Source: Lactuca virosa
Lineage: Eukaryota; Streptophyta; Magnoliopsida; Asterales; Asteraceae
Reading direction: 5' to 3'
Length of the DNA stretch: 64,000 nt
Assembly: GCA_928212115.1 (NCBI GenBank)
Contig: CAKMRJ010000001.1
Location: forward strand, 176,020,638 to 176,084,637
Shown here: positions 45,866 to 57,577 of the stretch, one piece after another
Position numbering within the stretch: the first letter of the stretch is position 1
How the letters are laid out: every line of letters starts with the position of its first letter
Position numbers and translations under genes: made by a program
Notes under the pieces: generated by a model
Databases searched by the model: none
What the model was told of the DNA's origin: nothing
The model's input: only the letters and a program-made list of their open reading frames with translations

Positions 45866-46318
45866 CTCTCGCTGACTAGTGGGTACTACGGCTTCCCGCA
45901 GTAACACAATGACCTCTCACTGAATAGTGAGTACTACGGCTCCCCGTAGCATCACCACACCCTTCATTGAATAGTGAGTACTATGGCTCCCCGTAGCATC
46001 ACCACAACCTGTCACTGAATAGTGAGTACTACGGCTCCCCGTAGCACCACCACACCCCTCACCGAATAGTGAGTACTACGGCTCCCCGTAGCATCACAAC
46101 AACCTCTCACTGAATAGTGAGTACTACGACTCCCCGTAGCATCACCACACCCCTCACTGAATAGTGATTACTACGGCTCCCCGTAGCATCACCACAACCT
46201 TTCACTGAATAGTGAGTACTACGGCTCCCCGTAGCATCACCACACCCTTCACTGAATAGTAAGTACTACGGCTCCCTGTAGCATCACCACAACCTCTCTG
46301 CACTGACTCATTGAAACT
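45866..46318. repeat. 47-bp tandem array, about 10 units, two hairpins per unit
   Basis: Each unit holds CTCACTGAATAGTGAG (6-bp arms, GAAT loop) and CTACGGCTCCCCGTAG (6-bp arms, CTCC loop), followed by CATCACCACAACC or CACACC. End units are more diverged (CTGCAGCTCCCCGCAG near 46320 still pairs). Confidence 0.95.
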
Positions 46319-48182
46319 GCAGCTCCCCGCAGTCTTACCGCACTTACTCTTACCACTTCACAATTTCATCCTCAGGTTGACACCACACTGCGATCATTAA
46401 CTCATGCTCTACGGCCCATCATAGACAGGTACACACACACCCATCCAGGCTAATCATCACCACTTCGGACGACCACCGTCGTGACAGAACCTCTTTTTCT
46501 CGCTGCAATTCACATTCTCAAATAAATCCATTTGATGTCAATTAGCTGAAGGGCCCCCACCGGAACCATAGACACTTGCTACTCCATTCGTCATCTCAAA
46601 CTCAAAACTCAAAATAATCCGAGATTTAGGATATTAAACTCGGATACCCCGAAATACCATCACAGCGCCTCGCAGTGTCTTGACTCTACCACTGATCTCA
46701 TACTCATGGCATCATACCCTGATACCGCATTGCCTCCTCAGAATCTCGCAACCGATCTTTCTCTCGTGCCACTTGTAATCCCGGAATACTCCATATCCCA
46801 AATTAAAACACAAGGAAATTTCCAACGACTCAGAACACGAAGATGAAAATCCGAAACTTCCTCCTCTATTGCTCAAAACTCATGCAAGAGTACTCATAAC
46901 GACCCTGAAGTTGGTTGCCCAATCAACTTCTTCCTTTCCCATACTGCATATAATAGCCCATACTCTGAACCAGAAATTCTCAACCGCCGAACTAACCTCA
47001 CAAGCCAACCACCTCGAATTCACCATTTTAACCTTGAAGGATTCCTAACCACCACAAGGTCTCCGACCAACGGCTACTTGCCGTGGAGACACTCATCCTT
47101 TCTCAAATACGTACCACATGCACTATCTCACTCTGCCCCTCTCCTTGACCACCGATAACCTTGGTCTCAGGAATCCGCACCGCAGGCCTCTCTATCCAGT
47201 TCTCTAACCGCTCCTGAATAAATCTCGGATCTCCTCAAAATCACCCGGTTCTCCCTCACTCAGGGTTCGAACAATCACCAATTGGTTCGCGAACAATCTA
47301 ACCCACAGACTGTTTTTACCAGTAACCTCGCACCTACTCTTGGAAGCTGATACGCAATGCTCGATGATCTCCCCGATGGAGGTCAAGCAATTCCAAATAC
47401 CCCGAATCTCCGATGAAATCCTCAGAAACTTCTCATCATGACTACCTCTAGTCATTCAGAATCTCGTACCATCCCACTACCGGACATCTCAACTGTCCAG
47501 TTGTAACCCTGACTCTCAGTCTGAAAATAACGAACTAACATATTCCTCATCCTCGACTCTTTAACCAACGTTCCATCACGTGGGTTGTAATAAGATTGGA
47601 GTCCTCATTACCACACTTGATACTTATCATAGACAAAAAGAGCCACCGCCCCAGTATCCTCTTCTTGATCGTCTGCCGCTTCATCTAATACATGCCCTAC
47701 TATGCTCAAATAGGGTGTATCCTTGTCCTTAACCATCTCAGTCCCCGCTGACAACCTGCTCATTCTCTAACATTACCTCTCGACAGACATACTGCCCAAA
47801 TACTCTGATGGAAGGGCGCCATCAATGCTAACCCGCAGGGTTCTACCCCCAAGCTCGGAAACCGAATTCTCAACACCTTTTATGTTTCCCACAGGAAACA
47901 GAAATAATACCATCCATGTTACAGAAGGTGACATCTCCACTATCGGCTAATTGCTCAACTCATGCTGCAATCCTCCATAACTGCCATCTCTACTCATCCT
48001 TGAGCCTTGCGACTTTATCTGCCATCTTACCAAAAACCCTCGGAGCTAACTCGATTTCTCTCAAGGGAGGCTCCACTAAACTCGTTCATCATGGACGTCG
48101 GGCCCCATACTCTTTCCCTCTGATCTCATCTAACCATCACCACGAATAACCGGTAGAACCAGTAACACTAACCGCCACGGGT

Positions 48183-48312
48183 CATGGTACTCGAACCATG
48201 TGGCCACCTCTCGATCTGCTATGAATCATGGTACTCGAACCATGAAATCACCTCTCGATCTGCTACAAATCATGGTAATCGAACCATGAAATCACCTCTC
48301 GATCCGCTACTT
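48183..48312. repeat. 44-bp tandem repeat x 3 in LARD interior
   Basis: CATGGTACTCGAACCATG, which can itself form a 6-bp stem, starts at 48183 and 48227, and a variant at 48271. Each is followed by CACCTCTCGATCYGCTA. Confidence 0.9.
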
Positions 48313-49230
48313 AAAACTTCCGGAATGTTCTCTGTATCTAGTATGGGTCCTCTGCTTTCAGTAGTACGGGCCCATACTACCTGCAATATCTACCCATACT
48401 TTCCACACGGACCATCCCCGAGTCCCTAAGTAGCTGCTCGACCTTCTCAATCACCAACCCCGTCATGCGTGTTCGTTCCTCTGCGAAATATCCAACTCTG
48501 TCAGTGTACTCATCTGACTAGGGTCACCCTTTCCTAGGTTCTCACACTTCTCCGCCATCAGCTGCTGAAGAACTCCTTATGATGCCAGCCATCTACCTCC
48601 TGAATATCGTCATATTCACTTAGTAGCTGACTCTCATGATCAAGAGTTCCATAAAGCACGAAGCAAGCATCATTCGGGCATCGAATAATCTCTACCAACA
48701 TGTAAAACCACTCTAGGTCATTACCCACTTGCTCTCCTCATACTCTAAGGATACCACCGAACTGAAGCAACTTTACCCCACGCGGGCATCTGACTGGTCT
48801 CTCAGCAGACTCCTCAAATGCTCATCTAGGTATCTCTCCTAGATTACTCCTCTACTCGAAACCCTCTCTAGAGGATTCCTGCTGGATACTCTTACTCAGC
48901 ACATGCTCGAAAGCACATCACAAATAACAATAACTCCAAGGCTAAGGCATCACAAATCAGGCCAGTCTAGTCCTAACATATGAAATACCTAACCTATCTC
49001 TAGCATGCATAATATCTCATAGCATATCTCATAAATATCTCATAATATAAACGTAAGGGTATTTTGGGAAATCACCGTTCGGGCTCTGGCTGATTGTACA
49101 CACTGCTCCAACTCGTTTTCTCTAAGAAACTCTTGTTTGCTTTAGAAAAATCATTTCTTTGAAATTTTTTCTCAAATCCTCAGTTTGAGTCCAGATTTAT
49201 CCGAAGGCGCATCCGAATCCCTCAAACCAA

Positions 49231-49243
49231 GGCTCTGATACCA
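49231..49243 (-). other. Primer binding site of LARD (tRNA-iMet)
   Basis: Plus strand GGCTCTGATACCA, reverse complement TGGTATCAGAGCC, three bases from the 5' LTR at 49247. Confidence 0.95.
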
Positions 49244-49246
49244 ACT

Positions 49247-51005
49247 TGTAACACCGTAATTTTTCAAACAGATTTTTCATTTTAAAATCGCATACTTTTC
49301 ATAACATATTGTATAGAAATCTCGTTTATTCAAATTACAAATCACAACTCCATTAATAACCCAGGATCCTCAAAACATAACTCTTTCTCGAGTGCGTACA
49401 ATCAAGCCGGTGCCGTCCCACGATCCTGAGAAAACCTGAAACACATAACACATAACACGGTAATCACAAAGCTTAGTGAGTTCCTCAAAATACCACATAC
49501 AACACATAGCCACTCGAGGCTATAACTCGGTATGACCCTCCGGTCAATGTGTCTCAGCGGGACCCTCCAGTCCCGTAGCTCGTTGGACCCTCCAGTCCGG
49601 TCTAGCTCGTTGGACCCTCCGGTCCGGTCTAAATCGTTGGACCCTCCGGTCCGGTCTATTCGAGGGCCCTCTGGCCTCGTAAGTCGTTGGACCCTCCGGT
49701 CCGGTCTATATACCACATAGCATACATCTATCACAATGCACATAAACTTAAACATACACATAACACATAAGACCCTCCGGTATGCACATAGTTACCACTC
49801 TAGGTAATGTATAGTGAAAAGACTCACCTCAGCTAGCAGGTGAGCAAATAACCTCACGCTCGAATCTCGAACTAGCCTCCTCCTAACACAAAGGATGAAT
49901 ATCTCTTATTAATACTCTTTTCACGAGTCAGATAATCGAAGGCGGTTCTTTCTCTTTCTAACTCTTTAAAGTGGGTAAAAGACCATTTTACCCCTCCAAG
50001 GTCTCTATCACATATGTTGACCAAAACTCCAAAGTCAACATAAGTTAAACTCGAGTCAACAGTCCAAGTTTGACCCGACTCGTCGAGTGCACTCCTGCGA
50101 CTCGTCGAGTCCCCTCGTATCCTCAGAAGTCTCAAAAGTCCAGCTCAACTCGTCGAGTTGACCCCCAACTCGCCGAGTTATCACACAATCAATCCATCGG
50201 GACAAACCCTTGCCGACTCGTCGAGTCAGGGCATGGACTCGGCGAGTCCCTTTGATCTGATTTCTCATTCAGACGATTTCAACCAGATCTATCACTCTAA
50301 ACTATAGATCTATCATCTCAAGGCTCAATAATTACGTAAAGCTTCGATCTTTACATTCATACATGATGCTATTGCTTCAAAATGCCAATACATGATCTTC
50401 ATGAAGGTTTTTGCTCATCAACCCTCATTTGGACCACTAAAGCTGAGACATGTAGACTCTAAGGACCTTAGGAGGTCCACATCTGAGGTTTTCAACCACA
50501 ACCAGGTCTCATTCGACTCATAGATTCAAAAGAATGGAGGCAAAGCCCTAAAACTCCCAAAATGAGATATAGTACAAGGAATGAACAATATGAGGACTTT
50601 GTACCTTCTCTTAGCAGCTGAAACACTCGATACCACAGATCCACTGCCTTCTTTTGTTCCCCATCATGAAGCTCTTCATCCTTCTTCATAGAAATGCACC
50701 AAGAACCACAATATGAGCTTCTCTCTCACTCTCTAGCTCCAATAGAAATTAGGGTTTGCTCTCAGGGGAAGGTAGCCGTAAATGAGGCTATAAATGCCTT
50801 TAAATAGGTCCCAAACCCGGGAAATTAGGGTTTCTCTGCCCAGCACCTACTCGGCGAGTCCCTCCTCTGACTCGTCGCGTCCATTCATTAAATCCACGCA
50901 AGCAACTCGATTTGACTCGGCGAGTTGGTCTCTCAACTCGTCGAGTCCCTCCTTAAACCTCAAGATTACATGCACAATAATGTCCCTGAAAATCCGGATG
51001 TTACA
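49247..51005 (-). repeat. LARD 5' LTR (right), 1759 bp
   Basis: Same length and organisation as the left LTR, including the TTGGACCCTCC array (about 49550-49710) and the ACTCG-N-CGAGT palindromes (50077-50250 and 50849-50945). Confidence 0.95.
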
Positions 51006-51358
51006 TTGAATATGCATATCGTAAATGGTTGTTGAATTTTATGACTCACAAATGCGTGTCATCTTCATTTATGACAGGGGCTTTAATGATACGCAATGCT
51101 TGTCCTAAACGCGTGTCGTAAGGTTACGACACACAAATGCATGTCGTCTTCCTTTATGACATGACCTTCCTTGATACGCATTACGTGTCGTAAATGAGCG
51201 TCGTAAATACGTGTCGTAACTGCGCGTCGTAAATAGACGACGCGCAAAAGCGTGTCGTCTCTCGTTATGACAAGGCCTTCCTTGACACGCATTTGCGCGT
51301 CGTCTGAGATTTTTACGACACGCATTGTGCGTCGTAAAAGGCTGTTTTTCTAGTAGTG
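51006..51358. repeat. CACTA right sub-terminal repeats and terminal inverted repeat
   Basis: About 20 CGTGTCGT/ACGACACG-type motifs in both orientations end with TTCTAGTAGTG. Low-complexity arrays next to the termini are typical transposase-binding regions of CACTA elements. Confidence 0.85.
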
Positions 51359-51361
51359 TAT

Positions 51362-51397
51362 ACTGATTTCACTATAAACAATGCTCTGATACAAATC
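51362..51397 (-). other. Gypsy B1 leader end and primer site after CACTA
   Basis: It continues the leader interrupted at 39389. GCTCTGATACAA (51383-51394) is an iMet primer site with one mismatch (A for C), three bases from the LTR. Confidence 0.85.
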
Positions 51398-52569
51398 TGT
51401 CACACCCCCAAACCAGACGGCGGAAACGTCCGGGGGTGGAGGACTTCATTTGTTGTATCACAACACATGCATTATAGTAATTAGAGTACAAACAACCACT
51501 GTATTTAAAAAGTATAAATATTTACATGTGTTTCAACCTTGTATTATGAAACTAAATAGTTGTACAAAAAGAAGAAAATAAGACATAAATAGCTCCATCT
51601 TCTCAAAAGCTCGGGGTGTACCTGCCTACTGGTTCCCTGAGAATACAAGTAATTTGAAAAGAAAGTATCAACATAAAGTTGAGTGAGTGCATAAGTATTT
51701 ATGTTTTTGAAAGAATGTCTTCTGTTTCATGAATATGTAACTATTTCCAGAAAACCCTATATTTTCTGTTGTATATGAAAAGTAGTTTAGTTGCATAAAA
51801 CTGTTCTATTTGTAATCCAATGTTCTGTATTTGTAATCCTTTAGTAAACTTGTATATGAGAGTATATCTGAATTCATCAACTGTTATTGTAAACTGTAAT
51901 GTATTACTGTAAACTGTATCTGGTAAACTAGTACTTTGAAATAGTACATAAGTTTAGTTAACTATACACTAACGTATTGTTAATATCTTTTAATGAGTTA
52001 TTATAACCATACTAACTAGATGGCCTGACCCAACGCTATGAGTGCGTTGAAAGTTGATGATAACAATTGTCACTCACAGGCGTGTATGCCTGACTGTAGC
52101 TAGCAGTCCGAGTGCGGGGTTGTCAATCCCAATATAGATCTATACACACATTGTTTCGATCCCCTGCTGGAGACTCTGGTTATAATATCAGGACTTTATT
52201 GTATTGTTTAAAATAAATTAAACAAACTGTACTACTTGACTCATAAAAGTATATAAACATTACATGTATACTACTTATGAAAACTCAATCATTCTGAAAT
52301 AAATGATTAATAGTATGTTCTTGAATTAGTACTCTTAACCTGTATCTGAAAGAATGTATACACTTGGATAGGTTTGAATTAAACCTTTGTTTTTGTAAAA
52401 CAATGTACTCTAGTATGCTTGAATCATGAATCAATGTTCTGTGAATCATAAATTATACCTATTATAATTTATATGTACTCTTTGTATTGATACTTAGTAT
52501 TAATGAATACAACCCCTTGCTCAACTTGTTACAAAGGTACTTGAAACTAAATGAATAAACTTTTATACT

Positions 52570-52735
52570 TGAATACATATACAATATATATAAGTAAAAT
52601 TTAAATGACACTCGGACAAATAACTAATTCTTGTAATCCCACATCCAAACAAGGAAAAGGAACCAACGTGGGTTATCAGTCCTAAATCTTTTAAACCTTA
52701 TTTATATAAATATATGTATACTAGTATGATTTTTG
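52570..52735. repeat. Fold-back element e (LTR B1)
   Basis: The core CATCCAAACAAGGAAAAGG (complement of the conserved loop) lies between arms pairing over ~50 bp imperfectly: the left arm contains ATACATATACAATATATA and GGACAAATAAC, the right arm contains GTTATCAGTCC and ATATATGTAT. LTR B2 has the same element at about 56320-56465. Confidence 0.7.
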
Positions 52736-53255
52736 GGGAAAAATATAAGTTTATAAAATATTTAAAAGAAGTTTCATATTTTGAAATCCATTTTTGGTGA
52801 CTTGATGTCTTTTTGAAACAATCCCTTAAAACCACTTGATTTGATGATACTGAAATTCATTTCGATAAAATGTTTGAAACCATTTGTTTTGATAACTGTA
52901 ATCCATTTGAAATTATTTGTTATAACACAAATTCTTTGTGTTAGACATGTATCCCCCCCTAAAACAGTAAAAACTATGAAAATGTGGGGGTATGAACTCA
53001 CCTGTTGTAAGTTATTCAAATGTAAGATTGGTGTAGGATGCTAAGTCTCAAGTGAAGTCTTGAACACAACGGATCCTATTAACATATAATGATACATATA
53101 TGGATATAATTAGTGTTTAAACAACTAATCATGAAAGGTAACACCCTATTAGACTAGGAAACCGTAGGATTGAAGTACTACAATCACATATGATTGCATA
53201 CAAAAGGGTGTATGGCCATTCAAGGGAGTTTACGGCCATGAGTTCACGGCCTCAT

Positions 53256-53735
53256 GAGTTTACGGTCGTAAACTCATGATGATTTGTGTCAAAAGGTGCT
53301 TCAAGGTCTTACAATCCACAAGGAAGTGTTCTACCCCTAAATCTAAGCCTTAGAAAGAAGTTATGGTCCATATGCATCACTAATTAGGGTTTACGGCCAA
53401 GGGAGATTGTCTTGGCTGTAAACTCTCTTTGATCTTGGATATTGGATGATTTCAAGTAGCATAACTAGTAAGTACTACACATAGGAAGGTACTCAAGAGT
53501 TTAGAAGCCTTTAGGGGGTCTAAGGCCTACAAATGAACCCTTAACAAGGGTTTACGGCCAAGGGAGATTGTCTTGGCCGTAAACTCCTATTGTTCATGAG
53601 ATTTGGACGTTTTCAAAGTCTAATGGTCTTCCAAGAAGTATTCTAGTTCACAAGTTTAGCTCCTAGAAGAGTTTAAGGTCAATATGGCACCAATTTAAGC
53701 GTTTACGGCCAAGGGAGATGGTCTTGGCCGTAAAC
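53256..53735. repeat. Palindrome and three hairpin repeats in LTR B1
   Basis: GAGTTTACGGTCGTAAACTC (53256-53275) is followed by three units with 13-bp arms GTTTACGGCCAAG and CTTGGCCGTAAAC around a 9-nt GGAGATTGT-like spacer, at 53389-53423 (one mismatch), 53550-53584 and 53701-53735, spaced 161 and 151 bp. Confidence 0.9.
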
Positions 53736-54338
53736 TCCCTTTGTTCTTGTCAAATGGATGTTTTCTAAGTATTCTTCAAGTATTACAAGTATACAACAAG
53801 CTTAGGAGAGAGTACTCACGATGTAGAATCTTGAAGGGGTGATTAAGGTCCAAAAAAACTAGTGTGTGTTCTTGGTGAAATGAAGAACACTTGATGATCT
53901 AACCAAAAGAAGAGATTTCATGGATGAATTTATGTGTATTCACTTGATATTTAAGGATATCAACAAATCAAGGGAAGAAACACTTACAATCTTGAAGATC
54001 TAAGAGAAAATTCGGATGGTACTTGAGAGAGAATGAGTTCTTTGGCTTGAAATGGTAAAAAGTGTTTGAAAATGAATAAGGACCATATATATAGTATGGA
54101 GTTTATGGTCACCATGGCCGTAAACTCATGGTCTCTGGCCGTAAACTCCTCATTTGAGGGTTTATGGCTTGTTTGGTAGGTTACAACTTCAACTACCACT
54201 TCCTTTGACTCATTCCTTTGGTGCACTAGGCTCAGAATGCACAAATAGACTCTAAACAGTGCTAAAAGTTAGCAGAAATAAGTCTGACTTTGATTGAAGT
54301 GAATGGTTTGTACAAGATAGAAATTTCGGGTTGTTACA

Positions 54339-55107
54339 GCTCCCGACCCACTAGCACCAGGAGTATTGATATGAGACATGGCAGTCGCTACAGCCGCCGT
54401 GACTACCGCTTGGACCATAACAGCGTCGAACTGAGGAGGTGGTGCCGGAGGTGGCGCCGGTGCTTCATTAACAGTGTTACGTCTTGGATTTCTACAAGGA
54501 GGCATCTTTTTCTATAAAAGTCAAAAAAATTACAAAGATGGTAAGATATCAAGAGTGAATATGAATTTTGATATCTCTGAACTAAAACATATAGTTCAAC
54601 ATGAATCTTGTAATGAATTGGAAATAGAAGTCTACGACAAGTACAACTTGTAACAGAATGATATGAAATTGAATGGTTATTTTTCAAAGAGTATGAAAAT
54701 GAATGTCGATTAAATTAGTATATCGAATACATAAAGTCTGGAAAACTTGACCCTAAACAGGTCTACAATATACTAAATTCTGGGAAAAACATCGACATCA
54801 TACTGACCTACTGAAAATGAAATTTTCGTGGTCGTTCTGAAAAGCATGAAAAATAATGCTAAAACCTATCCATAGACTTAAAATATAACCAAAAGAGTGA
54901 ACTGGAAACGAGTAGAGCATCTCCTACTGGCGACGGGTATCACTTGGATGAAACCTCAACTCAGCTAGTTGACGCTCCACAGCAAGTAGATGTCTTTCAT
55001 ATACTGTCAGACGTGCTCGAAGCTCTATGACTTCAGCTCGAGTTACAACTAACTCTTGCAGTAGGGCTTCATTATCTCTCATTGCTCTCTCGCGAGCATC
55101 TTCAAGA
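54339..55107 (-). pseudogene. Gypsy B2 remnant: gag start and uORF C-terminus
   Basis: On the minus strand, gag begins MPPCRNPRRNTVNEAP at 54505 and is cut after about 55 codons by LTR B1 at 54338. Between 54506 and 54923 is the usual spacer without a gene. At 55107-54924 the uORF C-terminus reads EDARERAMRDNEALLQELV and ELRARLTVYERHLL, ending RR and stop. It joins LTR B2 directly at about 55108, so primer site, leader and the uORF start are deleted. Confidence 0.8.
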
Positions 55108-56224
55108 CATGCATTATAGTAATCAGAGTACAAACAACCACTGTATTTAAAAAGTATAAGTATTTACATGTGTTTCATCATAGTATACTAAAACCAAATA
55201 GTTATACAAAAGAAGAAGATAAGACATAAATAGCTCCATCTTCTCAAAAGCTCGGGGAGTACTTGTCTACTGGTTCCCTGAGAATACAAGTAATTTGAAA
55301 AGAGAGTATCAACATAAAGTTGAGTGAGTGCATAAGTATTTATGTTTGAAAGAATGTTTTCTGTTTCTTGAATATGTAAATTGTTATAGAAAATCCTATA
55401 TTTTCTGCTGTATATGAAAAGTAGTTTTAGTTACATCAAACTCTTCTATTTGTAAACCAATGTTCTGTATTTGTAATCCTTTTGTAAACTTGTATCTGAG
55501 AGTGTGTCTGATTTCATCAACTGTTATTGTAATCTGTAATGTAATACTGTAAACTGTATCTTGTAAACTAGTACTTTGAAAATGTACTTAGGTTTAGTTA
55601 ATTATACACTAACGTATTGTTAATATCTTTATATGAGTTATTATAACTATACTGACTTGATGGCCTGACCCAACGCTATGAATGCGCTGAAAACTGTTGA
55701 TAACAATTTGTCACTCACAGGCGTGTATGCCTGACTGTAGCAAGCAGTCCGAGTGCGGGGTTGTCAATCCCAATATAGATCTATACACACATTGTTTCGA
55801 TCCCCGACTGGAGATTCTGGTTATAGTGTCAGGACTTTACTATATTGTTTAAATGAATTAAATAACCTGTACTACTTGACTCATAAAAGCATATAAACGT
55901 TACATGTATAATAGTTATGCAAAACCCAATCATTCTGGAATAAATGACTGACTGTATATTCTTGAATTGGTATGCTTAACAAGTATTTTGAAAGATGTAT
56001 ACTCTTGATTAGTTTTGAATCAACCATTTGTTTTTGTAAAGCAATGTACTTTAGTATACTTGAATCGTGAATTAATGTTCTGTGAATTCATAAATTATAC
56101 CTATTATAATTTATATGTACTTTCTGAACTGATACTGAGTATTTATGAATGCAACCCCTTGCTCAACATGTTACAAAGGGTAATTGAAAACTTAATGAAC
56201 TAACTTTTATACATGTATACATAT

Positions 56225-56228
<4 letters not shown>

Positions 56229-56306
<78 letters not shown>

Positions 56307-56335
56307 ATATATATATATTATATATATATATATAA
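56229..56335. repeat. (TA)n tract in LTR B2
   Basis: About 105 bp of interrupted TA repeats beside fold-back element f. Confidence 0.95.
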
Positions 56336-57006
56336 GTAAACTTTAAACGACACTCGGACAAATAACTGATACTTATAATCCCACATCCAAACAAGGAAAA
56401 GGAACCAAAGTGGGTTATCAGTCCTAAGCCTTTTAAATTTTATTTATATAAATATATTTATACAAGTATGATTTCTGGGAGAAATATAAGTTTATAAAAA
56501 ACATTTAAAAGAAGTTTAATGTTTTGAAATATATTTTGGTGACTTGATGTCATTTTGAAACAATCATTGAAAAACCATTTGAATTGATGATAACTGAAAT
56601 CCATTTTGATAAGATATTTGAAACCACTTGTTTATAACACAAAATCTTTGTGTTAGACTTGTATTCCCCCCCCCCCCCTTAAAACAGTAAAAACTATGAA
56701 AATACAAGGGGTTTGAACTCACCTGTAGTAAGTTATTGAAATGTAAGATCGGTGTAGGATGCTAAGTGTCAAGTGAAGTCTTGAGCACAAACGGATCCTA
56801 ATAGATATAATGACACATATATGAACAGAATTAGTGGTTATACAACTAATTATGCTAAGAAACCACCTTAGGAACTAGGAATCACTTAGATTGAAGTGTA
56901 TCAATCACATGTGATTGCATTAAAGGGGTTTATGGTCACTTAAGGGAGTGTATGGTCTTGATGTATACGGTCCTTGATGTTTAGGACCATGATGTGTACA
57001 GCTATG

Positions 57007-57521
57007 GAGTGTACGACCGTACACTCATGGGAAAACATGCAAAAATGGGTGTTTGATACTTGGGGAAACTAGTGTGACAATTTCACAACAAGAGGATGGA
57101 CAAAACTATCATTTTGGAAGGTTTTGAGGTGTGTACGGCCACACCAAGTGTGTACGGCCGTACACGCTTGATGATCTTGAGTCAGATGACGTTTTAAGGC
57201 TTTGAATCAAGTGTTTAACATGTCTAACTAGATGAAAGAAGGAATACTCACACTTTTGAGGGCTTCAAAGGAGTTCAAGAGTCAAGAACAAGTGTGTGTT
57301 CTTGGTGTTCTTGGTGAAAGATGAAGATCTAACCAAAGATGAAATTCGTAGAATGAAAACATGGATTCTTCACTAGTTAAAAGCAATGAAGCAACTAATC
57401 AAGGTAGAAAACACTTACATCTTTGAAGATCTAAGTGAGAAACTGGATGATAGTTGAGAGAGAATCCGAATTCTTGAGGTGAAAGTGTGAAAAATGAGAG
57501 AGAATGAAGGGAAAACATATA

Positions 57522-57569
<48 letters not shown>

Positions 57570-57577
57570 GGCCGTAC
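57007..57577. repeat. Altered palindromes in LTR B2
   Basis: GAGTGTACGACCGTACACTC (57007-57026, one central mismatch), the perfect GTGTACGGCCGTACAC (57150-57165) and GTACGGCCGTAC (57566-57577). Relative to the GAGTTTAC...GTAAACTC form, both arms changed together. Confidence 0.9.

Larger units (their letters stand above)
44744..49246 (-). other. LARD internal region, non-coding
   Basis: The polypurine tract (minus strand AAGTGGGGGAGAAT) is at the left end and the primer site (GGCTCTGATACCA on plus, 49231-49243) at the right. Between them are CT-rich sequence and only short frames in all six readings. A minus-strand stretch near 48450-48570 reads without stops for about 35 codons, and one at 47455-47204 for 83, but neither resembles gag, protease, RT or integrase. 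They may be decayed coding relics. Confidence 0.7.
42985..51005 (-). mobile_element. LARD-like LTR element without gag or pol, 8.0 kb
   Basis: Two 1759-bp LTRs (42985-44743 and 49247-51005) starting TGTAACACCG and ending GGATGTTACA, a 5-bp target duplication, an iMet primer site at 49231-49243 and a polypurine tract at about 44744-44757, both on the minus strand. The 4.5-kb interior has no frame over 120 codons and no retroviral motif I can find. That is the definition of a large retrotransposon derivative, mobilised by another element's proteins. The first ~480 bp of the LTRs differ at about 21 sites (4%), while later parts look closer, so roughly 3% overall by eye. Confidence 0.9.
39390..51358. 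mobile_element. CACTA (En/Spm-type) transposon carrying kinase exons, split by a LARD-like element
   Basis: Ends are CACTACTAGAA at 39390-39400 and its complement TTCTAGTAGTG at 51348-51358, flanked by TAT on both sides (39387-39389 and 51359-51361), the 3-bp duplication expected for CACTA. Sub-terminal regions (about 39405-39620 and 51006-51345) are packed with CGTGTCGTA/TACGACACG repeats, where a transposase would bind. Without the 8-kb insertion it is about 3.9 kb and has no transposase. The flanks match a continuous Gypsy leader (compare 35880-35945), so the insertion site is certain. Confidence 0.9.
51398..54338 (-). repeat. Gypsy LTR B1 (5' LTR), about 2.9 kb
   Basis: Plus-strand start TGTCACACCCCC, end TTGTTACA. 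Order matches LTR B2 and, more loosely, LTRs A and C: TATAGATCTATA near 52134, fold-back element e (about 52570-52735), a C-run near 52948, and palindromes at 53256-53735. It abuts gag of another Gypsy at 54339. Confidence 0.85.

Noticed and set aside
45866..46318. CRISPR array
   Set aside because: The 47-bp units are contiguous tandem repeats with no unique spacers, inside a plant LTR element.
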